In this document: piece by piece, positions 40,929 through 50,064 of the stretch | Layout of the letters: every line of letters starts with the position of its first letter | Numbering within the stretch: position 1 is the first letter of the stretch | Assembly: GCF_030227225.1 (NCBI RefSeq) | Contig: NZ_JASPHQ010000005.1 | Location: forward strand, 44,102 to 108,101 | DNA from: Corynebacterium rhinophilum | GTDB lineage: Bacteria > Actinomycetota > Actinomycetes > Mycobacteriales > Mycobacteriaceae | DNA: 64,000 bases | Reading direction: 5' to 3' | Program-made: the position numbers and the translations under genes | Notes under the pieces: generated by a model | Seen by the model: the letters and a program-made list of their open reading frames with translations, nothing else | What the model was told of the DNA's origin: nothing | The model's database searches: none

Positions 40929-41273
40929 ATGGAATGGTTGGCCATCGCGCTGGGTATTCTTTCCACTTCATTGCTCACGGCAGGCCTAGCTGCGGTGATC
41001 GGTACCGCAGGTGTGGGAATTGGCGCGGTGTTTACTATCTTCCTTGGCAACCCACTCTCGGGCCTAGCCACCGGACCATGGTTGCTCCCTGCTGGCTGGG
41101 CTACATCCATTGGCGCAACGGGGTACCTCGTTCGTTCCTTGTCCTATTTTGATGGTCAAGGCGCAGGACACGCGTGGTGGGTATTCGCGGTCTGGATCGC
41201 AGTAGGCTTCGCATTACTCATGTGGGACCGGTCTGCCAGCACTACAAAATCGAAAGCAGGTCAGGAGGGCTAG
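40929..41273 (+). pseudogene. C-terminal fragment of a multi-pass membrane protein
   Basis: 114 residues with three hydrophobic segments and the segment GNPLSGLATGPWLLPAGW, which resembles the last third of ABC-2/YhgE-like membrane proteins. No ribosome site precedes the ATG, and the preceding bases do not look like a promoter or signal region. It is therefore most likely the remaining 3' end of a larger gene; an intact small membrane protein is the alternative. It ends 5 bp from the convergent SURF1 gene. Confidence 0.5.
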
Positions 41274-41278
41274 GAAAG

Positions 41279-42238
41279 TTAGTAGCGCTCGCGGCGGCGC
41301 TTTTTCAGCTTGGCATAGTGATCCGGCTTGGAATCGCCGTAGCGGGAGCGGTTGCGCAGCGCCGCGGCGTGAGATGCGGTATCGGCTTCGGCAGCGGCGG
41401 TGGTAGCAGCCTCGGTTCCAGGCTCGCCGTGGGCGGAGGGGCTGGAGGCGGGGGCATCGGCAAGCGATTCTGCGTCCGCATTGAGGGCCTGCATGGCGGC
41501 TTCTTCTTCGCGCAGGCGGCGGCGCTCGCGGATCTCGGACCAAATAAAGTATCCCAAACCCAGTGGGGCCATGATGCCAAAGGCAATCCACTGGTAGCCG
41601 TAGGAAAGGTGGTTGCCGCGATCGAGTTGTGGGACGGGCATGGCGTTGAGCACGCCCGGCTGATCCTCGGAGAGCTGGATATAGTCTTGGCCTAAGTCAG
41701 CACCGATAAGCGAGCCCACCTGCTCGGTGTGGATGGAATAGACTTGCTGGTAGCCCTCCTGCGTGATGGGGGCGGTTTTGTGCTCGGCCTCATTCGAGCG
41801 CACCATGCCGGTAATCGTTATCTCTTCGGAGGGGGCAGGCGGAATATCCGGCACCGCATTGCCCTCCTCAGCGCTGACCCAACCGCGGTTAACCAGCATG
41901 GTCAGGCCCGCATCGGTGCGGAAAGGAACCAAGGACTGATAGGACGGGCCGGAACCGGCGGGGCGCAGGCGAAGCAGCACCTCATCCTCGGGCAGGTAGT
42001 GGCCCTTCAGAGTGGTGCGGGACCATTCATCGCCAGAGATGGCTCCATCAGCGTCCACGACCTGGTCAATCGGCTGCGGATCGGCTTCGTAGGCGTGGGT
42101 GATGTTTTCATTGCGTTCCACAATGTCATCGTCCTTTCCCAATTGCCATGGGGCAAGGACACTAAAGGCCAGGTAGGAAAATGCCACCACGAAAAGCAGC
42201 ATGAGCACCCAGCCAGGCTTGAGGAACGTCTTTAGCAT
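41279..42238 (-). CDS. SURF1 family protein (cytochrome oxidase biogenesis)
   Basis: 319 aa. N-terminal membrane segment (GWVLMLLFVVAFSYLAFSVL), an external domain with the SURF1 signature (APWQLGKDDD; MLVNRGWVS near residue 115), a second membrane segment (HLSYGYQWIAFGIMAPLGLGYF), then a cytoplasmic Ala/Glu-rich tail ending in RNRSRYGDSKPDHYAKLKKRRRERY in part. SURF1 aids haem insertion into the aa3 oxidase. The basic tail is a common actinobacterial extension. Confidence 0.9.
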   Translation of the reverse strand: MLKTFLKPGWVLMLLFVVAFSYLAFSVLAPWQLGKDDDIVERNENITHAYEADPQPIDQVVDADGAISGDEWSRTTLKGHYLPEDEVLLRLRPAGSGPSYQSLVPFRTDAGLTMLVNRGWVSAEEGNAVPDIPPAPSEEITITGMVRSNEAEHKTAPITQEGYQQVYSIHTEQVGSLIGADLGQDYIQLSEDQPGVLNAMPVPQLDRGNHLSYGYQWIAFGIMAPLGLGYFIWSEIRERRRLREEEAAMQALNADAESLADAPASSPSAHGEPGTEAATTAAAEADTASHAAALRNRSRYGDSKPDHYAKLKKRRRERY

Positions 42239-42248
42239 GCCCCCAAGT

Positions 42249-42740
42249 CTAGTCGTGGTTTTCGCGAATCCAATCCAGCAGGCCGGGGACGGCGGCTTCG
42301 ATATTCTTGCGCGCGGTTTCGAAGTCTTCTTCGGTGCCGTAGTAGGGGTCTGCGACCTCTGCGCCTTCCGGAGAATTGGGATCGAAGCTGCGCATCAGCC
42401 GGACCTTGGCAGGCTCGATGCCCAGATCGATGAGCGAATCATAGTGCCCGGAGTCCATCGCGATGAAGAGATCGGCGTCCATGTGCTCTTCGCCCAATTT
42501 GGATGCACGGTGGGAGGCCCCATCGTGTCCGGCGCGGCGCAGCTCCGCCACGGCCCGCTCATCCGCGCCTTGCCCCACGTGCCAGCCGCCGAGCCCGCAG
42601 GAATCCACGGTGGCGAGGAGATCGAGCATGTCATCTTCCATTTCATCGCGAACGATGATTTCGGCCATGGGCGAGCGGCAAATATTGCCGGTGCACACAA
42701 AGACGAGGTAGAGACCCGAGTGAGAAGAAGATTCAGTCAT
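42249..42740 (-). CDS. Low-molecular-weight protein-tyrosine phosphatase
   Basis: 163 aa. The P-loop VCTGNICRSP (Cx5R) near residue 16 and the general-acid loop DPYYG near residue 132 are both intact, so it should be active. ATG 42740 gives the usual start a few residues before LVFVCTGN; the longer frame to 42893 runs into the promoter of the divergent Nif3 gene. Likely acts on phosphotyrosine proteins of the envelope-polysaccharide or signalling machinery. 10 bp downstream lies the SURF1 gene, same strand. Confidence 0.93.
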   Translation of the reverse strand: MTESSSHSGLYLVFVCTGNICRSPMAEIIVRDEMEDDMLDLLATVDSCGLGGWHVGQGADERAVAELRRAGHDGASHRASKLGEEHMDADLFIAMDSGHYDSLIDLGIEPAKVRLMRSFDPNSPEGAEVADPYYGTEEDFETARKNIEAAVPGLLDWIRENHD

Positions 42741-42833
42741 GCGAAAACCCTTTGCGCAGATAGTACTGTAGTGCGGGAGACAGGATATAGCACTAGCGTA
42801 ATTTACAAGAATCGAGCATAAAGGAGTATCCCC

Positions 42834-43976
42834 ATGTCTGCTGTGCGAGTGGGCGATGTGCGCCGCGTTTTGGACAAGGCCTATCCGCCCCATTTGGCCG
42901 AAAAGTGGGATGCCGTAGGCCTTATTTGCGGCGATCCCGCAGACGAGGTGCGCACCGTTGCCTTTGCTTTAGATTGCACGCAAGAGGTTGCGGACCGCGC
43001 GGTTGAGCTCGGCGCGGATATGTTGGTAGTCCACCACCCGCTGCTACTGCGCGGCGTGGAATCAGTGGCGGCCGATACGCCCAAGGGCAAGGTTGTCCAT
43101 GCCCTGATTAAAAATGGCGTGGCGCTTTTTGCCGCCCACACCAACGCCGATAAGGCCCGGCCAGGGGTTAACGATAAGCTCGCGGAACTCGTGGGCATTA
43201 CTCCGGGGCGGCCCATCGTGCCGGAGGCCCCAGAGACCATCGATAAGTGGGGAGTGCATATTCCTGCAGGCAGTGCGGAGCAGGTAAAGCAGGCGCTTTT
43301 CGATGCCGGGGCGGGCCACATCGGCGCCTATTCTCACTGCTCCTTCGATATCGCGGGCGCAGGCCAATTCAAACCGGAAGAGGGCGCGGATCCTGCAGAA
43401 GGGCGCATCGGCAAGCTGCATCGCGGCGACGAGGTACGGGTGGAATTTGTGGCTCCCGCCTCGTTGCGGGCCACGCTGATTGCGGCGCTGCACGAGGCGC
43501 ACCCGTATGAGGTGCCCGCCTATGACATCGTGGAAACGGCCGGAAGCGGCAACCTTGATACCGCGCTGGGCCTGGGGCGCTTGGGCGAGCTGCCCCGCGA
43601 GATGACCCTGCGGGAGTTTACGCAGCAGGTGGCCAATGCCCTGCCCGAGACCGCGTGGGGCATCCGGGCCGCCGGCGACCCAGAACAGACTGTGCGCACC
43701 GTGGCGGTTTCGTCCGGCGCCGGGGATTCCTTCCTGGCAGCTGCGTCAAAGCTGGGCGTCGATGTCTATGTCACCTCCGATCTGCGCCACCACCCGGTGG
43801 ATGAGCATTTGCGCGCCGGGGGACCAGCCGTCATCGATACAGCCCACTGGGCCAGCGAATTTCCCTGGACGGCGCAAGCAAGCGATATCGTAGAAGCAGC
43901 ATTAGAACTAGATACGGAAATTATTAGCCTGCGAACTGATCCGTGGACTATCTCCGCGCACCCAAAGGAGTCATAA
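42834..43976 (+). CDS. Nif3-like dinuclear metal-centre protein
   Basis: 380 aa of the NIF3/YqfO family, a hexameric protein with a two-metal site; its biochemical role is still debated (GTP cyclohydrolase I type 2-like). Seen: GLICGDP near residue 32, VVHHPLL (metal His pair) near residue 64, FAAHTNAD near residue 100, and VTSDLRHHPVDEH near residue 317 with further metal ligands. The central insertion (residues about 130-235) is the PII-like domain. First gene of a three-gene operon. Confidence 0.92.
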   Translation: MSAVRVGDVRRVLDKAYPPHLAEKWDAVGLICGDPADEVRTVAFALDCTQEVADRAVELGADMLVVHHPLLLRGVESVAADTPKGKVVHALIKNGVALFAAHTNADKARPGVNDKLAELVGITPGRPIVPEAPETIDKWGVHIPAGSAEQVKQALFDAGAGHIGAYSHCSFDIAGAGQFKPEEGADPAEGRIGKLHRGDEVRVEFVAPASLRATLIAALHEAHPYEVPAYDIVETAGSGNLDTALGLGRLGELPREMTLREFTQQVANALPETAWGIRAAGDPEQTVRTVAVSSGAGDSFLAAASKLGVDVYVTSDLRHHPVDEHLRAGGPAVIDTAHWASEFPWTAQASDIVEAALELDTEIISLRTDPWTISAHPKES

Positions 43977-44696
43977 GTGAAATTATCGCAAGAACTACAA
44001 CCGGTACTGCTGGAATTGGCCAACCTGGAACGCTCGCAAGGCATTGGCGGGGATAAGGAACTGCCAGAAAAGGTCGAGTACGACAAGGCGCAGCAGGAAC
44101 ACAAGCGCTTGCTCGATGCCTCCGGTTCCGCGCAGATGGCAGTCGATGACATGGAAAATGAAATCCTGCGCATCCAGGCCGATGAGCGCAAGCTGCGCAG
44201 GCGCGAACGCGATGACAAAGGCCAGCTTGGCGCCGAATTGGATACCGAAAAGCGCAAGGACATCGAGCACGATCTCTACGCCACCAAGTCCCGCATCGCG
44301 GATCTGATGAGTGAGCTACAAGAAGCCCACAACGAGATCCACGCGCTGCGCTCCAACCTGGACGTGCACGGTGCGCGCGTCTCGGATTCTGAGCGCAAGC
44401 TGGAAATGCTGCGCCGAGCCGCAGACGCCGCCCAAGAGGCCGCGGATAACCAGCCCGATCCCGCCGTGCGCATCGCGGATTTGCGCGAACAGCTGCCCTC
44501 CGATGTCCTGGAGGAATACGACGCGCAGCGGCAAGAAAACGGCGTTGGCGCCGCGCAGTTTAAGGCCAACCGGGCCTGCGGCGGCTGCTTCATCGTCTTG
44601 CCACCCGCCGATAAAAACGCCGTGCGCAATGCGCCTGCCGATGAGCTGCCACAGTGCAGCGACTGCGGTTCCTACCTGGTGCGCCTGGCATCATGA
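43977..44696 (+). CDS. Coiled-coil zinc-ribbon protein (DUF164/CT398 type)
   Basis: 239 aa from a GTG directly after the Nif3 stop. A long coiled coil (about residues 10-170, rich in Glu, Lys, Arg and Gln) is followed by a C-terminal zinc ribbon with ACGGC and CSDCG pairs. The family is widespread and often next to Nif3 and RNase H genes, as here; proposed nucleic-acid or scaffold roles remain unproven. Overlaps the next gene by 4 nt. Confidence 0.9.
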   Translation: MKLSQELQPVLLELANLERSQGIGGDKELPEKVEYDKAQQEHKRLLDASGSAQMAVDDMENEILRIQADERKLRRRERDDKGQLGAELDTEKRKDIEHDLYATKSRIADLMSELQEAHNEIHALRSNLDVHGARVSDSERKLEMLRRAADAAQEAADNQPDPAVRIADLREQLPSDVLEEYDAQRQENGVGAAQFKANRACGGCFIVLPPADKNAVRNAPADELPQCSDCGSYLVRLAS

Positions 44697-45868
44697 AGGT
44701 CATCATCTACGCCGATGGCGGCTCGCGCGGCAATCCCGGAGTAGCCGGTTCAGGCACCGTCGTTTATGCCGCGGATGGCGCAACCATCCTGCGCGAAATC
44801 GTCTATGTGGTAGGTACCAAGGCCACCAATAACGTGGCCGAATACCACGGCTTATTGCGCGGGCTCGAGGCAGCCTCCGAGCTAGGTGCCAGCGAGGTGG
44901 AGTTCTATATGGATTCCAAGCTCGTCGTGGAACAGATCAACGGGCGCTGGAAAATCAAGCACCCCGATATGCAAAAGCTGGCCCTTAAGGCCCGCACTCA
45001 TATCGACGGGTTTTCTTCCTTCAGCCTAGACTGGGTCCCGCGCGCGAAAAATAAGGTGGCGGATGCCCTATCCAATGATGCGATGGACGCGGCCGCGGCG
45101 GGGCATAAGGTGGGCATCGTCAAGAGCGATGCCGATGAGCCTGCCGCCGAGCCTTCGTCCGCAGCCGCGCCGGGTGAGTCTACGCCTGTCGAGGGCGAGA
45201 AAGAGTGGGATACCTCCGCGCCGCACCCTTCCGACTGGCTGGGCGAGCGCGACGATAAAACCCGGTTTATCCTGCTGCGCCATGGGCAAACCGAAATGTC
45301 TGCCGCCAAGCAATACTCAGGGCGCGCCAATCCGGAGCTTACTGAACTGGGTAAAAAGCAGGCGCTCGCCGCCGCACAGGCCCTTGCCGGTACCACCATC
45401 GACGCCATCGTGTGCTCGCCGCTGAAGCGCTGCCAGGAAACGGCGGCCGCCGTCGCGCATGGCCGCGATATCGACGTGGTGACCGAAGAGGGCCTGAGCG
45501 AGGTGGACTTTGGCGAGTGGGAAGGAAAGACCGCAGCCGAAGCGCACCAGCGCGACCCGGAGATACACGAGCAATGGCTGCACGATGCCGCCACACCGTG
45601 CCCCGGCGGGGAATCGCTGCAGGCTGTTAACCGTCGCGTGCGCGCAGCCCGCAAGGAATTGCAGCGGCGCTATAGCGGCAAGACGGTGCTGATTGTCAGC
45701 CACGTCAACCCCATAAAATCCTTCCTCTGCCAAGCCTTGAACGCGGGCCCGGCCACCTTCCAACACCTGTTTTTGGATCTGGTTGCGCTATCAGATGTCG
45801 AGTTCTGGGACGGTGGCTCTATGGTGCATGGATTCAACGATGTGGGACACCTGGAGGGGCTGCGCTAG
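44693..45868 (+). CDS. Bifunctional RNase H / histidine phosphatase
   Basis: 391 aa fusion. N-terminal RNase HI domain: IYADGGSRGNPG (Asp near residue 6), AEYHGLLRGL (Glu), YMDSKLV (Asp) and ADALSNDAMD (Asp). After an Ala/Pro/Glu-rich linker comes a histidine-phosphatase domain with LLRHGQTEM near residue 193 and SHVNPIK near residue 340. This is the Rv2228c-type architecture, which combines RNase H with an acid or alpha-ribazole-like phosphatase. Last of the Nif3 operon; rnpB follows 10 bp later. Confidence 0.95.
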   Translation: MKVIIYADGGSRGNPGVAGSGTVVYAADGATILREIVYVVGTKATNNVAEYHGLLRGLEAASELGASEVEFYMDSKLVVEQINGRWKIKHPDMQKLALKARTHIDGFSSFSLDWVPRAKNKVADALSNDAMDAAAAGHKVGIVKSDADEPAAEPSSAAAPGESTPVEGEKEWDTSAPHPSDWLGERDDKTRFILLRHGQTEMSAAKQYSGRANPELTELGKKQALAAAQALAGTTIDAIVCSPLKRCQETAAAVAHGRDIDVVTEEGLSEVDFGEWEGKTAAEAHQRDPEIHEQWLHDAATPCPGGESLQAVNRRVRAARKELQRRYSGKTVLIVSHVNPIKSFLCQALNAGPATFQHLFLDLVALSDVEFWDGGSMVHGFNDVGHLEGLR

Positions 45869-45878
45869 ACTAAGGAGC

Positions 45879-46338
45879 GCGAATGAGCCGGCCGGGCGAT
45901 CGCGTCGCCGCAAACGGGCAGCGTTGGTGCTGCTACGTGGGCGCCGAGGAAAGTCCGGACTCCACAGAGCACGGTGGTTGCTAACGGCAACCCGGGGTGA
46001 CCCGCGGGCAAGTGCAACAGAAAGTAGACCGCCTTGTGGCTCCACTTGCGCTTCCACCCAAGTTGGGACCACAAGGTAAGGGTGAAACGGTGCGTTAAGA
46101 GCGCACCAGCACCGTCAGCGATGGCGGTGGCTGGGTAAACCCCGCCGGGAGCAAGGCATCACGGCCCTGCCACGTCGCAGGGCCCGATCAGGCGTTTTAA
46201 GGCTGCTCGCCCGAGCCTGAAGGTAGCTGCTGGAACCAACTGGCAACGGTTGGTCTAGATGGATGTTCGCCGCGCGGCGTTCCGCTTGTTGGGGCGCCGT
46301 GGTTAGACAGAATCCGGCTTATAGGCCGGCTCATTCGC
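45879..46338 (+). ncRNA. rnpB: RNase P RNA, class A
   Basis: The ends pair as a perfect 15-bp P1 helix (GCGAATGAGCCGGCC at 45879-45893 with 46324-46338). The conserved GAGGAAAGTCCGGACTCC is at about 45947, AGAAAGTAGACCGCC near 46018, GGTAAGGGTGAAACGGTG near 46074 and TAGACAGAATCCGG near 46303. It is the catalytic RNA that trims tRNA 5' ends. Confidence 0.98.
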
Positions 46339-46340
46339 CC

Positions 46341-47615
46341 TTAACCTTCTACCTTGGCTGGCTCGCCAGCGGCCAGTTTGACCACCAGGAACCCATCGTC
46401 TGCTAGGTCTGCCGCGAAGTTTTCTGCGCGGTTGCTGGGGACATAAGCAATGACGGCGCTAGATAGTCCCGCGTGCGCCGAGCGCGCGGCCACCGCGCCG
46501 CGGACCGTGACGAGCTCCGCGAGCTTTTCTGCGGAATCGAAGCCATAAATATTGGTCAGCGAGGCCTGTGATTGCAAGACAATGGGGAAAAGCTCGTTGC
46601 GGCGGTGTGAGCGCAGGTAGCGCACAAAGTGCTCCACACGGGTGGTTTCTTCCTCATAAAATGCCATCCACGCGGTAGCCGCATTGATGCTGGGGCGGCC
46701 GTCCTCGCCGTAGACCTTGTGTACGGCTTTGAGCCACTCCACCACGCGCTGCTGTGCATCAGGCAATAAACGCAGCGACTCCGTGCCGAAGGAATGGCAA
46801 GCATCATCAATAAACTGCTGGCGTTGGCGGATGTCACTAATTGCCTGTTCCTGTTCGTGCGCAACGTCCCCGGGCACCGCCACGGCAAAGGCCACCACGT
46901 CCTGGCCCATCATATGGGGCGCGTGGGTGACCGAACCATCGGCATAGTCGATGATGCACACGCCGTCACCACTGCTGCGCAGCGCGGCGGTGTGGCGCGC
47001 GCGAAGGGCGGGCTTATGGGCAAAGGTGGTTACCGCCTGGGTGCAGACATCTGCAATGCGCACGCGCAGCGGCGCATCGAGGTTATCGGCTGGGCCCATT
47101 AAGGCAAGAGCTACGGCAACATCCGCCGCCGATGCGGCGCCTAAGCCGATATCGTTGGGGATATCGCTCACGATGGTGATATCCGCCCCAGCCGTCTCCC
47201 TGGACAGTAACTGGCGGTTGACCATGGTGTGCACGATGCCGCCGATGCGCGCGGCCAGCCCTCCTTCTGGTGCGGGCGGGATGACCGGTTGCCCCTCTGA
47301 GTCCGTCGTGGGTTGTTGCGCCGCAGCGAGCGCCGCCACCTCCTGCAGGCTAATGGAATCGTGCGCAGGCTCCCCAATTGCCGGCACGTAGTGGACGGAA
47401 ATGATGCCATCCTTGCGCGAACTGACGGCCGCCGCCGCGCGGAGATCCGACAGGCTTGCGGCGACGATGCCCCCATAATGATCGATATGCTCACCAATGA
47501 GCGGCCAGGTCGCGGGCGCGCTGGCGACATGGGTGGGCTCCGTTCCCACGATAGAGGCGTGTTGTTGTGCAACGCGCTCAGCAATAGGGGACTTAGGCGT
47601 CGACCACAGTGGCAT
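46341..47615 (-). CDS. GHMP kinase, galactokinase-like
   Basis: 424 aa. The galactokinase signature is recognisable but altered: LIGEHIDHYGG near residue 38 (usually GEHTDYNGG), and the ATP-binding motif IPNDIGLGAASAADVAVA near residue 150 (usually PxGxGLSSSA). Motif 3-like region RGAVAARSAHAGL near the C-terminus. The changes in the sugar-binding part suggest another substrate than galactose. ATG 47615 has GGAGC about 12 nt upstream. Convergent with rnpB. No other galactose genes are nearby. Confidence 0.75.
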   Translation of the reverse strand: MPLWSTPKSPIAERVAQQHASIVGTEPTHVASAPATWPLIGEHIDHYGGIVAASLSDLRAAAAVSSRKDGIISVHYVPAIGEPAHDSISLQEVAALAAAQQPTTDSEGQPVIPPAPEGGLAARIGGIVHTMVNRQLLSRETAGADITIVSDIPNDIGLGAASAADVAVALALMGPADNLDAPLRVRIADVCTQAVTTFAHKPALRARHTAALRSSGDGVCIIDYADGSVTHAPHMMGQDVVAFAVAVPGDVAHEQEQAISDIRQRQQFIDDACHSFGTESLRLLPDAQQRVVEWLKAVHKVYGEDGRPSINAATAWMAFYEEETTRVEHFVRYLRSHRRNELFPIVLQSQASLTNIYGFDSAEKLAELVTVRGAVAARSAHAGLSSAVIAYVPSNRAENFAADLADDGFLVVKLAAGEPAKVEG

Positions 47616-47866
47616 GAAGGCAAAAGCTCCTTTTCCAATTCGGCGGATAAAAATCACGCGGCTACGTGGCGCGGGCTAGCGCCATGGACAAAGTAGCCGA
47701 TAAAGCGGCTCCCTCGCTCCGCGTGAGAGAGCAGGGGAGGCATCAAAAGAAATACTGCCCTCATATTCTAGCGGGCGCGTGTTTTCGTGCATGGGTAGTG
47801 TGGGCACCAACCACAAACAGGCGGCGCACACGTGCTGCCCAGAGTATATAGACGAAAGGGACTACC

Positions 47867-48061
47867 GTGGCGACCACAGCAGATGAGAAATGGTATTACG
47901 ACCCCTCCACCAAAGAAGTCAGCAAAGGAAAAGTATCCGGCTGGGAAAACCGCATGGGCCCCTATGACACCCGCGAAGAGGCCGAGCACGCCATAGAAAT
48001 CGCGCGCGCTCGCACCAAGGCAGCCGATGCCGCAGAAAAGGAAGACGATGGCTGGGACTAG
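47867..48061 (+). CDS. Small conserved SPOR-like protein
   Basis: 64 aa from GTG 47867 with GAAAGGGA upstream. KWYYDPSTKEVSKGK and GWENRMGPYDTREEAEHAIEIARARTKAADAAEKE suggest a compact fold with aromatic residues then an acidic/basic helix; the GPYDTREEAE segment recalls SPOR domains. Such small proteins are widely conserved in corynebacteria and mycobacteria with unknown role. Confidence 0.75.
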   Translation: MATTADEKWYYDPSTKEVSKGKVSGWENRMGPYDTREEAEHAIEIARARTKAADAAEKEDDGWD

Positions 48062-48131
48062 TTAATTTCCCAACCACCATCTGACTGCGCTTTATGCGGC
48101 CTAACGCGGCACAGCTGGTGCCGCGGCAGCG

Positions 48132-49889
48132 CTACTTCTTCAGCTTCTTGCGCAGCGGCTTAAACGCGGCCTTGATGTCCTTGAAAGACTCGTTGTAATC
48201 ATCCAAGGCAGAAAGGCCGATGGCGCGTTCGCGCTGGTACAGCAGGCCGTAGCCAAAGGTATCTTCCCCGCGGCGGTGCGCGTTCTGGGATAGCTCGAGC
48301 AATTTATCCCGCGAGGTAACCGAGTCTTGGAAATCTCCCAAGACTGATTGCATCTTTTTGCAGGCTTTGTACAGGCGCTTGGTCTTTAATTTCGTTGCGG
48401 AACCGGCTGCCTCTGCTGCGTAACGCAGTTTCTTGGCCGCCTTGCGCATATCGTGGAAATAATCCTCGCGCTCGTGCAGCGAAAGTTCCGCGTTATCCCA
48501 GTTGTCTACTGCCTTCTTATGGCGCTTGACCAACTTTTTGTAGGCCTTTTCCAAGTGGCGTGCCATCACGGCATCGACGTCCTCGGCCTCCGCATCGCCA
48601 GCGTTAGACGGTTCTTCCGTCTTCTTTTCAACGGCCGAATTTTCCTCTGCAGCATGCGCTTGTGCGGATTCTTCGACTGAATTACCGGTTGTATCCCCAG
48701 CCGCTTCCTCAGTCGCGTCCACAACAGCGGAATCGTCATCACTATCGGTATCTTCTGCGGACTGGGAACCGGACGTAGGGGGATCCGCCAATAGGCGGTC
48801 GAGGGACTCGAGTAATTCGAGGTATTCCTCAGAATTTAGCGCGGCGATAACCCTGCGGTGCGCCCGCCGGTAGGCGGTACCCATGTCGCGGGAGATGTGT
48901 TCGCGGGTGGCGGCATCTAAGGTATCGGAGTCCTCGGACTCCAGGAGTTCTTGCCAGCGCTCTTCTACGACCTCTGCATCGCGGGCTACGCCCAAAATGC
49001 CGGCGAGCTCTTTGAGGTCGGCTTCGATTTTTTCAATCTGTGGGCCGACGACGATGCCGTGAAAAGTCTGTAGGTGGCTGCGCAGCTCGCGGGTGGCCAC
49101 ACGCATTTGGTGCACCGAGTCCCACTCATCGCGGCGAACGCGCGGATCGTAATCAATGAGCTTGTCGCGGTTAGCCTGCAGCGCTGCAATCACCGCTGCT
49201 GCCGGGGAATCCTCATCAACATCCGGGGTTACGAGTGCTGGTGGTAGGGGAGCATTGTTGTAGGAATCTCCCAAGGCCGACTTCAACTTAGACGGGGACG
49301 AAGAAACGCGAGCCCCAGCGCCGATGAGAAGTGAAGTCGCGCGGCGGATGAACTGGCTTCCTTCTTCGGTGCCTGGAAGCTCACCGGCAAGCTCCACTTC
49401 CCATTCGCGCCAGGACTGCTGCTGCCCGCCGGGCAGGAAAGAAAAGGCGGTGACGTGGTCATCACAGAATTCCGCGACAGGATTATTGTGCTCGTTCGCA
49501 AGCAGCATCTCGGTGCGGTTATTATCCACCTGCGCAATGGGGCTTAACTCTTTGTGGCGAACGATAGAGCGCACTTGCTTTACAAGCTCTTGGGGCACCT
49601 CGTATTTGCCGTCTACCGGTTCTCCCAGTTCGGCATGGATCTCGGTTCGGCCACCCTCGCTGGGGATCTTGATGTGCCAGCCATCGTCATTGCCGCCGGT
49701 GCGGCGGCGCAAGGTGATTTTGGCGTGCGTTAGACGTAAATCTTCCGTGTCGTAATAAATGGCGGATAGAGCGTGGTGGCGCGTTTCTGCAACATGGTCA
49801 ACGGATTCGAGTCGAGTGAGTTCAGGTAGTTGAGTCGATTCGGCTACGGCGAATTTCGCTTCTACTTCCAGAAAAGTCTGTGTTGACAT
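48132..49889 (-). CDS. CYTH and CHAD domain protein
   Basis: 585 aa. N-terminal CYTH (triphosphate tunnel) domain with EVEAKF at residue 8, ITLRRRTGG and WHIKIPSE; C-terminal CHAD domain split by an acidic low-complexity insertion (residues about 370-440, TEEAAGDTTGNSVEES), with MRVATRELRSHLQTF and YFHDMRKAAKKLRYAAEAAG as polyphosphate-binding helices. CYTH-CHAD proteins bind or hydrolyse triphosphates and associate with polyphosphate granules. Single gene. Confidence 0.94.
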   Translation of the reverse strand: MSTQTFLEVEAKFAVAESTQLPELTRLESVDHVAETRHHALSAIYYDTEDLRLTHAKITLRRRTGGNDDGWHIKIPSEGGRTEIHAELGEPVDGKYEVPQELVKQVRSIVRHKELSPIAQVDNNRTEMLLANEHNNPVAEFCDDHVTAFSFLPGGQQQSWREWEVELAGELPGTEEGSQFIRRATSLLIGAGARVSSSPSKLKSALGDSYNNAPLPPALVTPDVDEDSPAAAVIAALQANRDKLIDYDPRVRRDEWDSVHQMRVATRELRSHLQTFHGIVVGPQIEKIEADLKELAGILGVARDAEVVEERWQELLESEDSDTLDAATREHISRDMGTAYRRAHRRVIAALNSEEYLELLESLDRLLADPPTSGSQSAEDTDSDDDSAVVDATEEAAGDTTGNSVEESAQAHAAEENSAVEKKTEEPSNAGDAEAEDVDAVMARHLEKAYKKLVKRHKKAVDNWDNAELSLHEREDYFHDMRKAAKKLRYAAEAAGSATKLKTKRLYKACKKMQSVLGDFQDSVTSRDKLLELSQNAHRRGEDTFGYGLLYQRERAIGLSALDDYNESFKDIKAAFKPLRKKLKK

Positions 49890-50064
49890 TCACATACCCT
49901 TAAGCTTTTAAAACAATTAATTTCACCTGTGATCCTACCCGTGACGCGCAGCACGCGCCTGAAAAATTTCGCAGCGTTTGCTGTGCGCACAGGTAGAAAA
50001 TGTGCCACCGACACCATGGAACTGAAAGGGGACAGAGCAGGCCGCGGCGTACCTGCCATCGGTA

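Noticed and set aside
42741..42893. N-terminal extension of the tyrosine phosphatase
   Set aside because: It lies in the divergent promoter region, and the P-loop spacing fits the start at 42740.
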